The translations under genes were made by a program, and so were the position numbers. Of a stretch of DNA of 64,000 bases, positions 34,923 to 46,297 are shown one piece after another. Position 1 is the stretch's first letter. The number at the start of each line of letters is the position of its first letter. The notes beneath the pieces are model-generated. The model saw only the letters and a program-made list of their open reading frames with translations, was not told the origin of the DNA and searched no databases. Source of the stretch: Adiantum capillus-veneris (taxonomy: Eukaryota; Streptophyta; Polypodiopsida; Polypodiales; Pteridaceae); contig CM043947.1 of the NCBI GenBank assembly GCA_014529385.2, forward strand, positions 100,551,811-100,615,810, written 5' to 3'.

Positions 34923-36546
34923 TTATGCCGTTGTGATTGGCACATGGTAGCCTTCATACGTCCTTGCACTACGAGGGGCTACCTCTATGACGTACCACCA
35001 GTTTGATGTAGACTTTGTAGGATGAAATATTACCTGCCAGAGCCACATAACTTACATGAGAGCTTTCAAGCACATAACTTGTAAAAGGGGGATGTTAACT
35101 ATTTACATACTTACTTGTTCACAATGCTCGGGTAGTACAAAAGTGTCTCTTAGGTCAGTCCATTTCTTAGTAGAATCCACCTCAAGAAAACCAGACTCTC
35201 CTCTACGCAAAGTAGCATTGCGACCCTCCATGATTATCTTGAACCATTGCACGTCGAACAAGTCAACAAAAAATACTCTGTAAGAAGATCCACAATTGTT
35301 GTAGCTCTTCCAATAGTGGACGAAGATACACATCCATATTCTCCACTTTATATCGCCCTGGCACAATCAAGCTTAGCCATAGGTGCCCCTTCTTCGTAGT
35401 CAACCACGGGGGAATGTTGTAGTTGACGATGACAACGGGCCATACACTGTAAGATGTTGATCTTTGACCAAATGGATTTACGCCATCCATAGCCAGGCCT
35501 AAGCGCAAATTTCGAGCTTCCCTGGCAAAATCCGACCATGTTCCATCTATATGTTTCCAGGCTGCGCAATCTGCAGGAATTCGTAGCACACCATCCGAAG
35601 ATTTATTCTCCTCATGCCATGATGCTAGGGCGGCCATGGACTTACATTCGAAGAAATGCTTGATGCGAGGAAGCAGAGGAAAATGTCGCAAAACCTTTTG
35701 TGGAATTTTTGTCCCGTGGAGATCTACTCGATATCTTTCGGAATCACATTTCGGACACTTCTCCATGTCTATGTATTCCCCTCTGAAAAGAATGCAGTCA
35801 TTAGGACAAGCGTGGATAGAATTGTAATCCATCCCCAAGTTTCGCAAAATCTTTCTTGCTTCATCTCGGGAATCTGGCATCACATTGTCAGCTGGTAGTA
35901 TGTGCTCTTTAAGCAATCTAGACAACATAAAAATACGATACAGTCGTGTAAAAATCTATCAGATCATTATACATTTAGAGTTTTATTAAAGTAAACTAAT
36001 TGTAATAGATCACCTGAAAAGCGCTCTGACGCTAGTGTCACTCCATCCAAACTTTGCCTACATGTTGAGAAGAACCAAGAGTGCTTTCAATCTAGACATA
36101 CGTGCTCCATTATACAATGGCGTATCGGCTTCACTTTTCATATCATCATAGATAAGCCTTTCTGAATCCATGATCGTCTCGATCATTTCATCAATCTCGG
36201 GCTCAAACATTGCCTCGTTGGGAATGTGCTCTGCATGATCACCCCCCGAGCTGTCAGAGGCTACATCTTGTGGCCTCACATATGTTGCTTGACCAAAGCG
36301 CCTGCGAACACGTCTATTGGGTTGCAAGATTGCTGCTTGTTGGCCAGCGTCAGGGTCCGACGAGTTATAATTGGCAACAACTCGATCTATAATAGATGGA
36401 TCGAACTCGCCAAATTCGCGAACGTGCTGCAAAGAAACACGTCTTGTCCGTCGCACAGCATGCTTGCATTGATTACAAGGACATAAGACCCTCGTTGAGA
36501 GATAGGTGTTTCGGTTGGACAGTCCCACATCCTCGTCACTACTCAT
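34923..36546 (-). pseudogene. CACTA 1 TNP2-type transposase, centre deleted
   Basis: Exon 1 (36,546-36,014) starts at an ATG and has the transposase-associated zinc motif LCPCNQCKHAVRRTRR; an in-frame TAG (36,058) replaces a Gln that the CACTA 2 paralogue keeps (LQAKFGW). A donor CAG|GTGATC and an acceptor at 35,918 join exon 2, the Transposase_21 domain: YNSIHACPNDCILFRG, CPKC, PQKVLRHFPLLPRIKHFF and GLAMDGVNPFG. It stops at EELQQLW (about 35,290) and jumps directly to the acceptor of a late exon (VFFVDLFDVQWF, to about 35,108, donor CAA|GTAAGT), then the last exon 35,033-34,923. The segment with the C2C motif, LPYW and remaining catalytic residues is missing. Confidence 0.88.
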
Positions 36547-36609
36547 AATGAGGATAAAAATCTTATAACCTGGACAACAAATTTAATATTCTATTGGCAT
36601 CCTTTGTCT

Positions 36610-36755
36610 TATCTCTCTCTCTCTCTCTCTCTCTACCTCACATTCTCTAGTCATGTCCAATCCCCGCACACCTCGGTCTAGAGGTGCACGGAGATCAGAA
36701 CCACCGGGTTATAATCTCGTCTTTATTGGTCAATACCTATATTTGTGGGTACAAG
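36610..36755 (-). repeat. Inverted copy of the 164-bp repeat inside CACTA 1
   Basis: After a short (CT)n run, the reverse complement of the unit found at 361-470 and 6,026-6,310 appears (reads cctcacattctctag, then cggtctagaggtgcacggag, then ctcgtctttattggtca). It keeps the hairpin arms. This may be where the tandem repeat family originated, or a captured copy. Confidence 0.8.
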
Positions 36756-36904
36756 AAATATACAGACCCACGTCTACATGATACTGCATGTAGTAGACAA
36801 AACCCCTTTGCCTCTTCTCTAGCTGTAGCACTTCACAGCATCTTAACATCTTTTCACAGTAGATCTTTTCACTGTTCGTCTAGCTCTAAGCCCTAAACCG
36901 TAAG

Positions 36905-37985
36905 TAATTCTTGCGTGGACTCGATCTAACGTAAATAAGCATAAATCTAAATAAACGTAAATCTAACTAAAAATAAACCTAAATCTAATTTAACGTAAGT
37001 CTACATCTAACCTAATCTTTAACGTCTTTTGGGATAGTTTCCTACGACGTTAAAACTCTCTTCTTCTTGTGTGTGTGTGTGTGTGTGGGTAAACCTAAAT
37101 AAACCTAAGTCTAATCTAATATAACATAAATCTAAATCTAACGTAAATTATGTTATATTAAAAACAAAGAACTAAACTAACAGGGATTATAAGAACCTTA
37201 AAACTGATTTAACACATAATTTTTCACATAACTCGGCAAGAGTTGGCATTCTCATCACTAAAGATGTGAGAGTTAACTTCCAGCGGTGACGCTGCCTCAT
37301 CTCCATCCACATCTGACGACAACAATTGGCCCTTTGGACCGTTCTTGCTCTTGTTACTAACTTTGAAGTTGCTGTTGAATGACTAGAGGTTGTCTAGATG
37401 GTCATTGTCGGCGATGTAGTGACTCTTGCCGCCCTGAAGATCCACCTTCTTCCCTATCTTCTGAAGACATTTCACTAGTACTTTTGGATCGACGGAGCCC
37501 ACCATGAGTGAAGGAAGCAATACCCTATATTCTATTGAGGGCTTTCTTCACCCGCTTCATGCAGGCATCGCAGTCTATGGAGACCTAAATCTAATCTAAT
37601 ATAACGTAAATCTAAATCTAGCGTAAATAAACGTAAATCTAACTAAAAATAAACCTAAATCTAATCTAATTTAACTTAAATAAACCTAAATCTAATTTAA
37701 CGTAAGTCTACATTTAACCTAATCTTTAACGTCTTTTAGGATAGTTTCCTACGACGTTATAACTCTCTTCTTCTTGTGTGTGTGCGCGTGTGTGGATGTG
37801 TGTGCCAATAAAAAGAGATAAATGGTATAACCTTTCTATCACCCATGCCAAGTATGATAGATTGGTTATGCCATTTCCCTCTTGAATAATAGGTCTTGAG
37901 TTCAACTCCTCGTCGGCTAGATCTTTAGGTCTTTTAATTTTAATTAGTTTCCTACGACGTTAAATTAGTTTCTCTCTCTTTCTCT
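36905..37985. repeat. CACTA 1 interior AT-rich repeats
   Basis: A segment with acgtaaatctaactaaaaat through taacctaatctttaacgtct and tagtttcctacgacgtta occurs at about 36,952-37,085 and again at about 37,628-37,790, each followed by a GT run. Between them lie further taaatctaa-type repeats. No coding region is supported. Confidence 0.7.
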
Positions 37986-38196
37986 CTCAATGTGTGTGCG
38001 TTTTTTTGTTTATGCATGTTTTCTCTCTCTTTTCCTCTCTCAATGTGTGCGTTTTTTGTTTATGCATGTTCTCTCTCTCTTTTCCTCTCTCAATGTGTGC
38101 GTTTTTTGTTTATGCATGCTCTCTCTCTCTTTTCCTCTCTCAATGTGTGTGTGCATTCTTTGTTTATGTATGTGTGTGTGCGTTTTTGTTTATGTT

Positions 38197-38239
<43 letters not shown>

Positions 38240-38246
38240 AAAAACA

Positions 38247-38303
<57 letters not shown>

Positions 38304-38398
38304 GGAGAGAGAAAGAGGGGAAGGGAACATGAGAGTGAGGAGAGGGAAGGAGCATACCTGGCTCTCCTTCCTCTCCTCGTGTGTGTGTGTGTGTGGAG

Positions 38399-38443
<45 letters not shown>

Positions 38444-38445
38444 CG
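37986..38445. repeat. Minisatellite and compound CT/GT/GA microsatellite
   Basis: Four units of about 57 bp (tctctcaatgtgtgcg, tttttgtttatgcatg, ctctctcttttcc) are followed by (CT)n, (GT)n, (GA)n, (GT)n and (GA)n runs. ORFs of 98-178 codons here are repeat artefacts. Confidence 0.93.
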
Positions 38446-38529
38446 TTACCTGCTCTTTGCTTGAGGACGCCGAAAAACTCAGATCTGAGATCTGAGTTTT
38501 TGGGCGCTCTCTGTTATTTTTTTTAGCCC

Positions 38530-38640
38530 AGCCGGCGTCGCTATGAGCGTCGCAAATTTACAAGTAAATTTGCGACGCTCATAGCGACGCCTAGATTTTT
38601 TTTTTTTGAGCGTCGTTGTGTGAGCGTCGCTAATATGAAT
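38530..38640. repeat. CACTA 1 subterminal repeats, right end
   Basis: GCGTCGCTA-type motifs in both orientations, including the near-perfect palindrome gcgtcgcaaatttac / gtaaatttgcgacgc around 38,550-38,580. Confidence 0.9.
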
Positions 38641-39543
38641 AGCCTCTTGTAGTGGTATGGTCAAGTTCTCCCTTCCAACTGAATATAGAGTAATTGCTAC
38701 CTTCTAAACACACTGGTCAACTCGGATTTTCAAAATTCTCACAAGAACACCTTGTAGACATCCTACGCGTACGATGTCTACTACTCCTTTTCTCAGACTA
38801 AAGTGCTACTTTGCCTTCCCTATGCTCTCAGAAAGTGCCAATATGCCTTACAAGTGCAAAAATATGCAAATTTCTCTCAATTTAAACCTATTCTGAACTC
38901 CGTCTTTTAGCTTTTGCGCAATCCAATAAGGGAAAAACACTCAAGTCTATATGTTACTAGGGTGAAACCCACCCTTTGAACACACCGGTGACCTTAGTTT
39001 CCCCAAATTCCCTGCTAAAATCCCCCTGGAGACATGCTACGTGTAGGATGTCTACTGTCCTAAAATTAAAATTTTTTCTGACAGAAGTACTCCCTATGCT
39101 CTGCAGCTCTCTCAGAAATACTCACAGAAACTTTTGAACTTCAATTCAGCTTCTAAACACTCTTTTTCGTCTTTTACAGCTCTTTGATGAGCCTAACAGT
39201 AAATATAACATGCATGAAGTGCTCCAGATCATAAGTCATGATGTCCTTCTTACCCTACTCCTACTCATCATGTGAGATGGTGATTTTGGTGTCTCGGTTT
39301 CTTCCAGGCCTCTCCAGAGTCTCAAGATATCCTTTCACCGCCTTTACCACTCCAACTCCTACTCTCCTACCTAATACTACCTAAGTCGAAGGATCTAGGC
39401 CAGACTCTCGCTCCCTAGACTCCTCCTAAGACCTAGAGAGTCCCCCACCCTCTGATCCTATCTAAATGTAAAATAAGACTCTAGCAAGCCAGAGAATCTC
39501 TATCCTCAAGGACTAGTCTCGGTTACCTACCTAGGGTTTTCGT

Positions 39544-39561
39544 CCCCGACAGTGGCGCCAA
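39544..39561 (-). other. Gypsy primer binding site
   Basis: Minus-strand reading TTGGCGCCACTGTCGGGG directly follows the LTR end CCGCAAACA. TGGCGCC-type sites are usual for plant Tat/Athila elements. Confidence 0.85.
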
Positions 39562-40610
39562 TGTTTGCGGATACGCCGCGACGGACGTCAGCACAGTGAG
39601 AACTCACCTAACAAGATTTGTCAGCTAAGGACGAAGCTCGACCCGCAGGCGCGTGGAAGCAATCATAGGGTATCAACCTACACTCAACTGACTATTGACT
39701 ACTTCCTAAAGAGGTCTCTACCCAATGTTTAAGTTACACTCTTCAAGAGTACACAAGAGGAATTTATTACAACACTTTCAAGAGCCAAACACCCATCAAA
39801 CGTTCTCAAAACGCTACGAAACTTGAGGAAAATCCTATTAACACCAATAGGTCACTCTCCCTAAGGTCCGTGACCCAAAACTCAAACCCTAAACACCCGG
39901 TGCGGAATTGAGTAGGATGTCTGGTCGAAATTTACACGATCTTGTTTCTGAAAACTAGAGTGCCTAATGTGTATCTCTACTCATTGTGAATGCGTGGATA
40001 TGCTGAAATGAAAAAACGAACAACGTATGCTCACTGAATCACCAGATATAGCTCGTGGATCGATCTCGCAAAGCCAGGCCGTACACCTGCAATGTAGGTG
40101 TTGGCGCGTAGCTCTCTTTGGGGGGAACACACTGCACTTCTTCGCACTTGATTCCGACCACCAGTCTATGCGTAGCGTCAAGATAAACTCTCACTCTCTC
40201 TCGTACATAGAGTATGCTCAACTCACACAAACAAAACTTATAAAAAATGACAAAAACGTTTTTTCTCCTTAAGGTCAAAAGTGGTATAAATACTTTTCAA
40301 TCTCAAACCCTAATGTTCCAATTGAACCATTTACTCAGTCTAAATGTCAAAAATGGGATACAATTTGGAAGCTTCTGCAAGCCCCACTATTTACAAAGGT
40401 GAAATGACAGTTTCTTCTCAATTAAGGAATGATTACGAAGGAAATTAGTATCCCGTTGGGCTCATCCTCCGTTGAGTGTGTCCAGCCACTAACACATGCC
40501 TTCTAAGGTCTATTGGAATTGCTCTAGGCATTTACATCAAGCCCTAGATCTTAAAAAACCCTCTCCATGACATTAAAATCTACGCCTTTGGATGGAATTG
40601 TCACTCACAT
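39562..40610 (-). repeat. 5' LTR of the gypsy element
   Basis: On the minus strand the LTR ends CCGCAAACA next to the primer binding site. A TATTTATA box lies at 40,284-40,293, and an AATAAA at 39,763-39,768 gives U3-R-U5 order in the correct direction. The outer boundary is not defined because no second LTR was found; 40,610 is approximate. Confidence 0.75.
40284..40293 (-). promoter_or_regulatory. Putative TATA box of gypsy LTR
   Basis: Minus strand reads agTATTTATAcc, about 720 bp before the LTR end, upstream of a leader without ATG-rich ORFs. Confidence 0.5.
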
Positions 40611-40612
40611 TT

Positions 40613-40665
<53 letters not shown>

Positions 40666-40816
40666 TCTCGTCTTTTATCTAGTCTAGGGGCACATAGATG
40701 TACTCTTTTGAGCACATTACCATAACTAGAACGTTTCATTTCATTGTCGTCTCTCTCGTTCTCTCTCCCACCTATTATTTAGTTCACTTTGGTCTTTTTC
40801 TTCTCCTTCTTCTTCT

Positions 40817-40905
<89 letters not shown>

Positions 40906-41532
40906 TTTGTGTGAGCTTGTGTAGTATGCGCTCATGTATGCATGTAAGTATCCTTTTCAACTCTCAGTCTATCGTCGCATTACCAAAACATTTCATTTCA
41001 TTGCCATCTCTCTCTTTCTCTCTCTCCCCAATTTTCTTTTACTCTTTGGTTTTTTCCCTCTCTCTCCCTCTCTCTCTCTCTCTTTCTCTCACTCTCTCTC
41101 TCTCTCTCTTGCACAACAGCAACGGAGATCCATACGGCCACGATTGAGGAATGGGGCTACATAGCATCGACAAAGAGCACATCAAAGGATTGGAGCCATA
41201 CTTTGTCGATAGCTAGAGTGCAAATGAGGATGGATTTAGCACCCAGACATGGTATCAAATTCACAGTTTTGTAGCAATTTGGACTCATAGGTGGTTTTGA
41301 CCTTTTGAAGACGTTAATATAGCATCTCATTTCATTTCATTTCGTTCTCTCTATCTCTATCTTCACAATTTTTGTAATACTTTGGTCTCATAGGTCATTT
41401 GGACTTTTGAATGCCGTCCCTTTGGTCTCATAGGTCATTTTGGACTTTTGAAGACGTTAATATTATTTCATTTCTTTCTCTCTATCTTGTATTTTTATGA
41501 ATTAGTTTTTACCATCTACTAATTTCATAAAA

Positions 41533-41604
<72 letters not shown>

Positions 41605-41916
41605 TGTGAATAAACAAAAAAAATCAAATAATAAACAAATAAGATTAAAAAATAATCAAAGTGAAACCAAAAAATTTGGTAACAGTTTGGTCTCATAGGT
41701 CATTTTGGCATTTTAAAGACGTTAATATCATTTCATTTCTTTCTCTCTCTCTCTCTTGTATTTTTATGAATGAGTTTCTCCCACAACATTAATTTAACAG
41801 GACAGCTCATTTCATTCACAATTTTGAAACAATTTGGTCGCATAGGTGACTTTGTCCTTTTTAAGACGTTATTATAACATCACATTTCATTTCATTAACC
41901 TAAGTTTGGGACAATT

Positions 41917-41960
<44 letters not shown>

Positions 41961-42090
41961 ATTGCATTTCATTCCATTTCACAATTTTGAACAATTTGGT
42001 CGCATAGGTGACTTTGGCCTTTTAGAGACGTTATTATAACATTACATTTCATTTCATTAACCTAATTTACCTAAGTTTGGGTCAATTGTA

Positions 42091-42143
<53 letters not shown>

Positions 42144-42449
42144 TCCATTTCATTTCATTTCATTTTGTTCTCTCTATCTCTATCTTCACAATTTTTGTAA
42201 CAGTTTGGTCGCATAGGTCATTTTGGTCATTTTTGTAACAATTTGGTCGCATAGGTCCATTTCATTTATTTCTCTCTATCTTGAATTTACCTAACAATAA
42301 TTTAACATATCATTTCATTTCATTAACCTTAACCTAATTTACCTCAAAACATTCACAATCATTTTGGTCTTTTAAAGACGTTAATATAACATTTCATTCC
42401 ATTTCATAACCTAATTATATCTCATTTCATTTCATTTCATTAACCAAAA

Positions 42450-42509
<60 letters not shown>

Positions 42510-42600
42510 AGTGAAAAAACAAATGATAAAAAATCAAGAATTAACCAAAACATCTCTCTCTCTCTCTCTCTCTCTCTCTTTGAGTGAAAAAACAAATGAT
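40611..42600 (+). repeat. Microsatellite cluster with interspersed 45-bp motif
   Basis: (CT)n runs lie at 40,617-40,668, 40,821-40,901, 41,537-41,602, 41,923-41,957, 42,095-42,140, 42,451-42,507 and 42,552-42,580. Between them the motif tttggtctcataggtcattt, then ttttgaagacgttaatat, occurs at about 41,280, 41,390, 41,420, 41,690, 41,830, 41,995, 42,205 and 42,360, usually followed by atttcatttcatt. Reverse complements of this motif occur at 7,740-8,365. No gene. Confidence 0.85.
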
Positions 42601-43095
42601 AACAAATTAAAACTGGACCAAAATATTTACCTGGTGAGCGACCTGGTTGAGCTTCACACCTCACCTCCGCTTGCACACGCTGTTGTCTCTACAATAAAAA
42701 AGACAACGTTAACCTTGCCTATCTCTACAATCTCTACAATAAAAAAGACAGCGTGAGAGAGTCGGCAGCAAAGCCGTGGCGGGAGCAAGAGGGAGAGAGA
42801 GCAGGATTGCATTGCCGTGGCAAGACTGCAGTGCCTGGCCGTGGCCATGAGAGAGCTGAAGGACGACTGCACTGCCTGCCCATGGCTGTGAGAGAGCTGC
42901 GAGAGGTCTGTAGTGCCTGGCTGTGGCCGTGGCCGTCATGACCTGGCCGCATTGCTTGCAGTGGGACGCTAGCCAAGACGTGAGCGTGGCGCGGTTGTCG
43001 TCGGTGGAGTGCATTGGAGGGATGTGTGGTCGCTGGCAAGCAAATGCAAGCAAGTAAACCACATCCATGCAAACAAGGTGGGGGGGCGGGGGGGA

Positions 43096-43175
<80 letters not shown>

Positions 43176-43257
43176 CTCCGATGCAGCATGAGCATGACGA
43201 AGCACCACATCCATGCAAGCAAATTCAAGCAAGGCGGGGGGACCCGGGGGGGGGGGG

Positions 43258-43352
<95 letters not shown>

Positions 43353-43462
43353 GGACTCTGACGTAGCATGAGCATGAAAAGAAAGCATGACGTTGACAAT
43401 GTGACGATAGAGAAAACGTACCAAGGCTTCGAGCTCCTCCTGTGTCTTCTTATTCTTCTTCT

Positions 43463-43507
<45 letters not shown>

Positions 43508-44859
43508 TTCACGGAGACCAGGGAACGAGTGAGCTAATGAGGTTCTCTATCGGTTGTAGTATGTACTTCACTGAGCAGAGAATATGAGGTACTGAGGTTC
43601 CGTGCATCACGCCAGTCGTTGTACTTCAATGTACTTGAAAGCTACAGAGAGCCGCTACCAGTGCTATGAAAAGCGGGTTAATTCGCAATTTCACAGGCAG
43701 TAAAAGTTTTTTTGTCCTACGCCTTTAGGTCACAGAAGTTGACACCTGGCATAGGAACCCTTCCGCCATAATATGTTAGTAGATTCATTTGCAAACAAAT
43801 CTAACTCAAAGAGAGGCTAACAAATCTAACATTTGCAAACAAATCTATCAAATCTACCACGCATGAAGAGATTTCATCTATGTCACAATGCAACCTATAT
43901 AAAATGAACGAGGTATGTCTCTCTATCTCTATCTTTCTCATTTTGTTTTATCATTTATGCATGTATGTGTGTGTGTTTCTGTGTGTATGTGTGTGTTTCT
44001 ATGTGTGTGTTTGTGGAGTAGAATACAATAGGGAAAGGGGGGGGGGGGGGGGGGGGGGGTTGTGTTTTGTGTTTACCTCAGGTTGTAGTGTGGTTTCCCA
44101 TTAGGTTGAGCTTTCAAAGACGAGCGCGGTAAACCCCATTCAATGAAGTCGCTGAAAGAAAATCAAAGCTCCTCCTCAACCCGAACTTGCCTGTGTGTTT
44201 GTGTGTGTGTGTGTTGTTGTTGTTGCTATGTTTGTGGGAGGGAGAAGGTGGAGACACATGGACTAGGGAGAGAGGGAGTGAGGGTGTGGGAGGTGGAGAG
44301 GTGGGAAAGGAGCTTGAAGATGAGGCGATGGTAGAGAGGAAGGAGAGAAGGGAAGATGAGGCAATGGCGGAGAGGAAGGAGGGCAGGATATATAGAAAAA
44401 ATGCAGCACACTCTACCCTCCTTCCTTTTTAGGCACCAAGCTTTATTGTGGGTATTACCGCGAGCATTACCACATGTATTACCCTGCTTATTTTTGTGAC
44501 CCGTCATTTCAAACGGATACAAGAGTATCTGAGGTTGCTGGAGGGGGGGGGGGGGGGTACAAACCACCTCCTCTACCCTTAGATATCAATTATTTCATTT
44601 CTTAGGCTTTTGAGTTTCTTGATGAAGGTTTTTAATTTTTTTATGAGTATTTTTTTGGTAGTACTTTTAGATGTTTTTTAATTGCATTTTTTAAGTCCAC
44701 TTTTATTTAAAAATATTTGTAGCACTCATTGCTCTTTATTCTCTTTGAATTTAATGTCATTTCTTTTTTTAAATTGAAATTTAGAATCTTTTCTAATTAA
44801 TTGTTTATTTTTAGGACACATATTACTATATAAAAAATTTATCGCGTGTTTAAGACATT
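42601..44859. repeat. Microsatellite-rich non-genic region
   Basis: (GA)n at 43,099-43,170 and 43,260-43,350, (CT)n at 43,467-43,503, a poly-G run at 44,037-44,059 and GT runs at 44,190-44,215. Long ORFs across these are artefacts. The right part probably belongs to the 5' region of CACTA 2, but its terminus was not found. Confidence 0.7.
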
Positions 44860-45580
44860 CACTGGGATGATCGTGACCCCCCTGGAGGCCTTGAGCGCAA
44901 TTGTTGGCTTAAGGAAAAACTACCTTGCGCTTGCACCAAGTTCAAAAGGGAAATTCTTCGCTTGAGATGTAGTGCATTGGAGCACGTGAAGAACGAAGGG
45001 CTTTGGCATCCTTGAAAAAGCGCTCAGAGAGATGAGAGGGTCACTTACCCATCCCTTGAGGATGTCTCCCATTGGTCTGCGTTTGGGTGTGGTGCACCGA
45101 CGCGCAAGGCCGAACGGCAGAGGCAAGAGAAATTGGATGATTTGGGTGCACCGCATGGTGATCCTCCCATTAGCTCTACTTCAACGACTCCTGTGGCGTT
45201 TTTCGCACTTTGAGGAAGAGGATGAGCACATGTTCAACACGTGTGGTTAGTTAATGGCTTATGAATGCGGCGTGTGCGAGGAGAATTGCCAGCCCTGCAC
45301 TCAATGGGCAACGGCAACAGAGGATAGATTGATAGCGGGTGCTTGAACACCTCTTTACGATGGTGCACAGTGCTCGGTGTTCGGGTATTGTTGAAAGTCC
45401 TCAACCTACAAGCAAAATTTGGTTGGAGCAATGCAAGTGTCAATGCACTCCTTGGGTAAGTTTGAAATATGGCTCCTTAATTATATACCCTTCATTCGCT
45501 TTATGGTGCTGCCTCCTTGCAATTGTACTAATACACTTGGTTGATGTAGTTTGATGGGCAAAATATTACCAAAAGCATTA
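44860..45580 (+). pseudogene. CACTA 2 TNP2-type transposase, 5' part
   Basis: Contains the N-terminal zinc-type motif LPCACTKFKREILRLRCSALEHV (shown in part; about 44,925-44,995), matching LCPCNQCK in CACTA 1. A frameshifted stretch reaches LKVLNLQAKFGW (about 45,390-45,435), the same sequence as the CACTA 1 exon 1 end. Donor GG|GTAAGT (45,456) and acceptor TGTAG|TTTG (45,550) give the same intron position and phase as CACTA 1. The next exon starts LMGKILPKAL and is cut after TTA at 45,580 by the 9.1-kb transposon; it resumes at 54,681. Several stops and shifts mark decay. Confidence 0.8.
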
Positions 45581-45608
45581 GGAAAAATATGGACTCTCCT
45601 TGGGCCTT
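45581..45608 (+). repeat. Left terminal inverted repeat of the H3 transposon
   Basis: Begins GGAAAAATATGGACTC right after the TA target site. It pairs with 54,651-54,678 with two mismatches. Confidence 0.9.
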
Positions 45609-46297
45609 TTTCATTAGTGAAGGCTTAAGGGAGAACCAATGAGAAGGCTCTTGGGATATCACCTAAAGGGGGAGGAATGGTAGGGGTGCAGCTTAATCGT
45701 CTCCCTCTTCAATGCTTGGTTCTTAGAGAGAGGTGGGAGGTAGGCTGGGGGCGGGGGGGTAAATAGGAGGAGAAAGGTGTCATAAAAGAGGGAGGGACCC
45801 CCCAAAAAAAAACGTGCATGCTTAAAAACCCAAAAAATTGAAATTTTTTTAAAAGTTCCAAAGTTGACCCATTTGCCTCCAAAACTGCCCCAAAACATAA
45901 ACTAACTTAAAAAAGTCAATTTTTCCCCCCAAAATCCACTTTTCTCTCTCTCCCTCATTACTTTTCTCTCCCACACTCTCCCTCTTCTCCCTCCTCCCAT
46001 TCTCTCTCTACAGTCAAGGCAGCCATAGCCAAAAGCTTTCCACCACTCTCTTCCTCTCTCTCCATAGATCCCCCTTCTCTCACACCTCCATCAACCCTCT
46101 ACAGTCCCACACTCCATAGCCCACAACTCCACTATCCTCTCTACCTCTCTACCTCTCACTCCTCTCTTTCTCTATCTCCACTGTCAAAGCCACCATAGCC
46201 ACCATAGGCAGCTCACCTCACCCTCCCCTCATCTCCTCATTCTCTCTCCACAGTACTCAACTCTTTCAAATCCCTTCCTAAGCCCAACTTCCCAAGC

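Larger units (their letters stand above)
33047..38654 (-). mobile_element. CACTA (En/Spm) element 1, complete ends, internally deleted transposase
   Basis: The 5,608-bp element starts CACTACAAGAGG (33,047) and ends with its exact inverted copy CCTCTTGTAGTG (38,643-38,654). It is flanked by a GTA target duplication (33,044-33,046 and 38,655-38,657). Subterminal regions hold many copies of a GCGTCGCTA-like motif in both orientations (33,085-33,290 and 38,530-38,640), as in CACTA elements where they bind the accessory protein. It carries a TNP2-type gene (36,546-34,923) and a second gene (about 34,899-33,672), both on the minus strand. The TNP2 gene lacks its central catalytic part, so this copy should be non-autonomous. 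Confidence 0.97.
31956..39543 (-). other. Gypsy 5' leader with palindrome array (B), split by CACTA 1
   Basis: About 2 kb of leader once the 5.6-kb CACTA element is removed. It has no ORF. Versions of the palindrome ATCCTACGCGTAGGAT are centred near 32,307, 32,589, 32,714, 38,767 and 39,041, with a degenerate one near 32,998. After subtracting the CACTA element, spacings fall near 280 bp or split it as 125 + 158. Flanking phrases such as ccacagttagattttgactt recur with each copy. Confidence 0.75.
21989..40610 (-). mobile_element. Decayed Ty3/gypsy (Tat-like) LTR retrotransposon, minus strand, with nested CACTA and MITE
   Basis: Read right to left: LTR (ending at 39,562), primer binding site (39,544-39,561), long leader with palindrome repeats, gag from 31,955, protease (about 28,000), reverse transcriptase (26,650-25,560), RNase H, integrase (24,790-23,300) and an extra retropepsin-like domain (23,280-22,602). 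Integrase after RNase H defines Ty3/gypsy; the long leader and the ILGRP and YKDVFSWSY motifs suggest the Tat/Athila branch. Nearly every domain has stops or frameshifts. A 5,608-bp CACTA element and a 209-bp MITE-like element are inserted in it. A matching 3' LTR was not found, so the left boundary is uncertain. The right LTR boundary is placed near 40,610 only because a microsatellite starts there. Confidence 0.8.
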
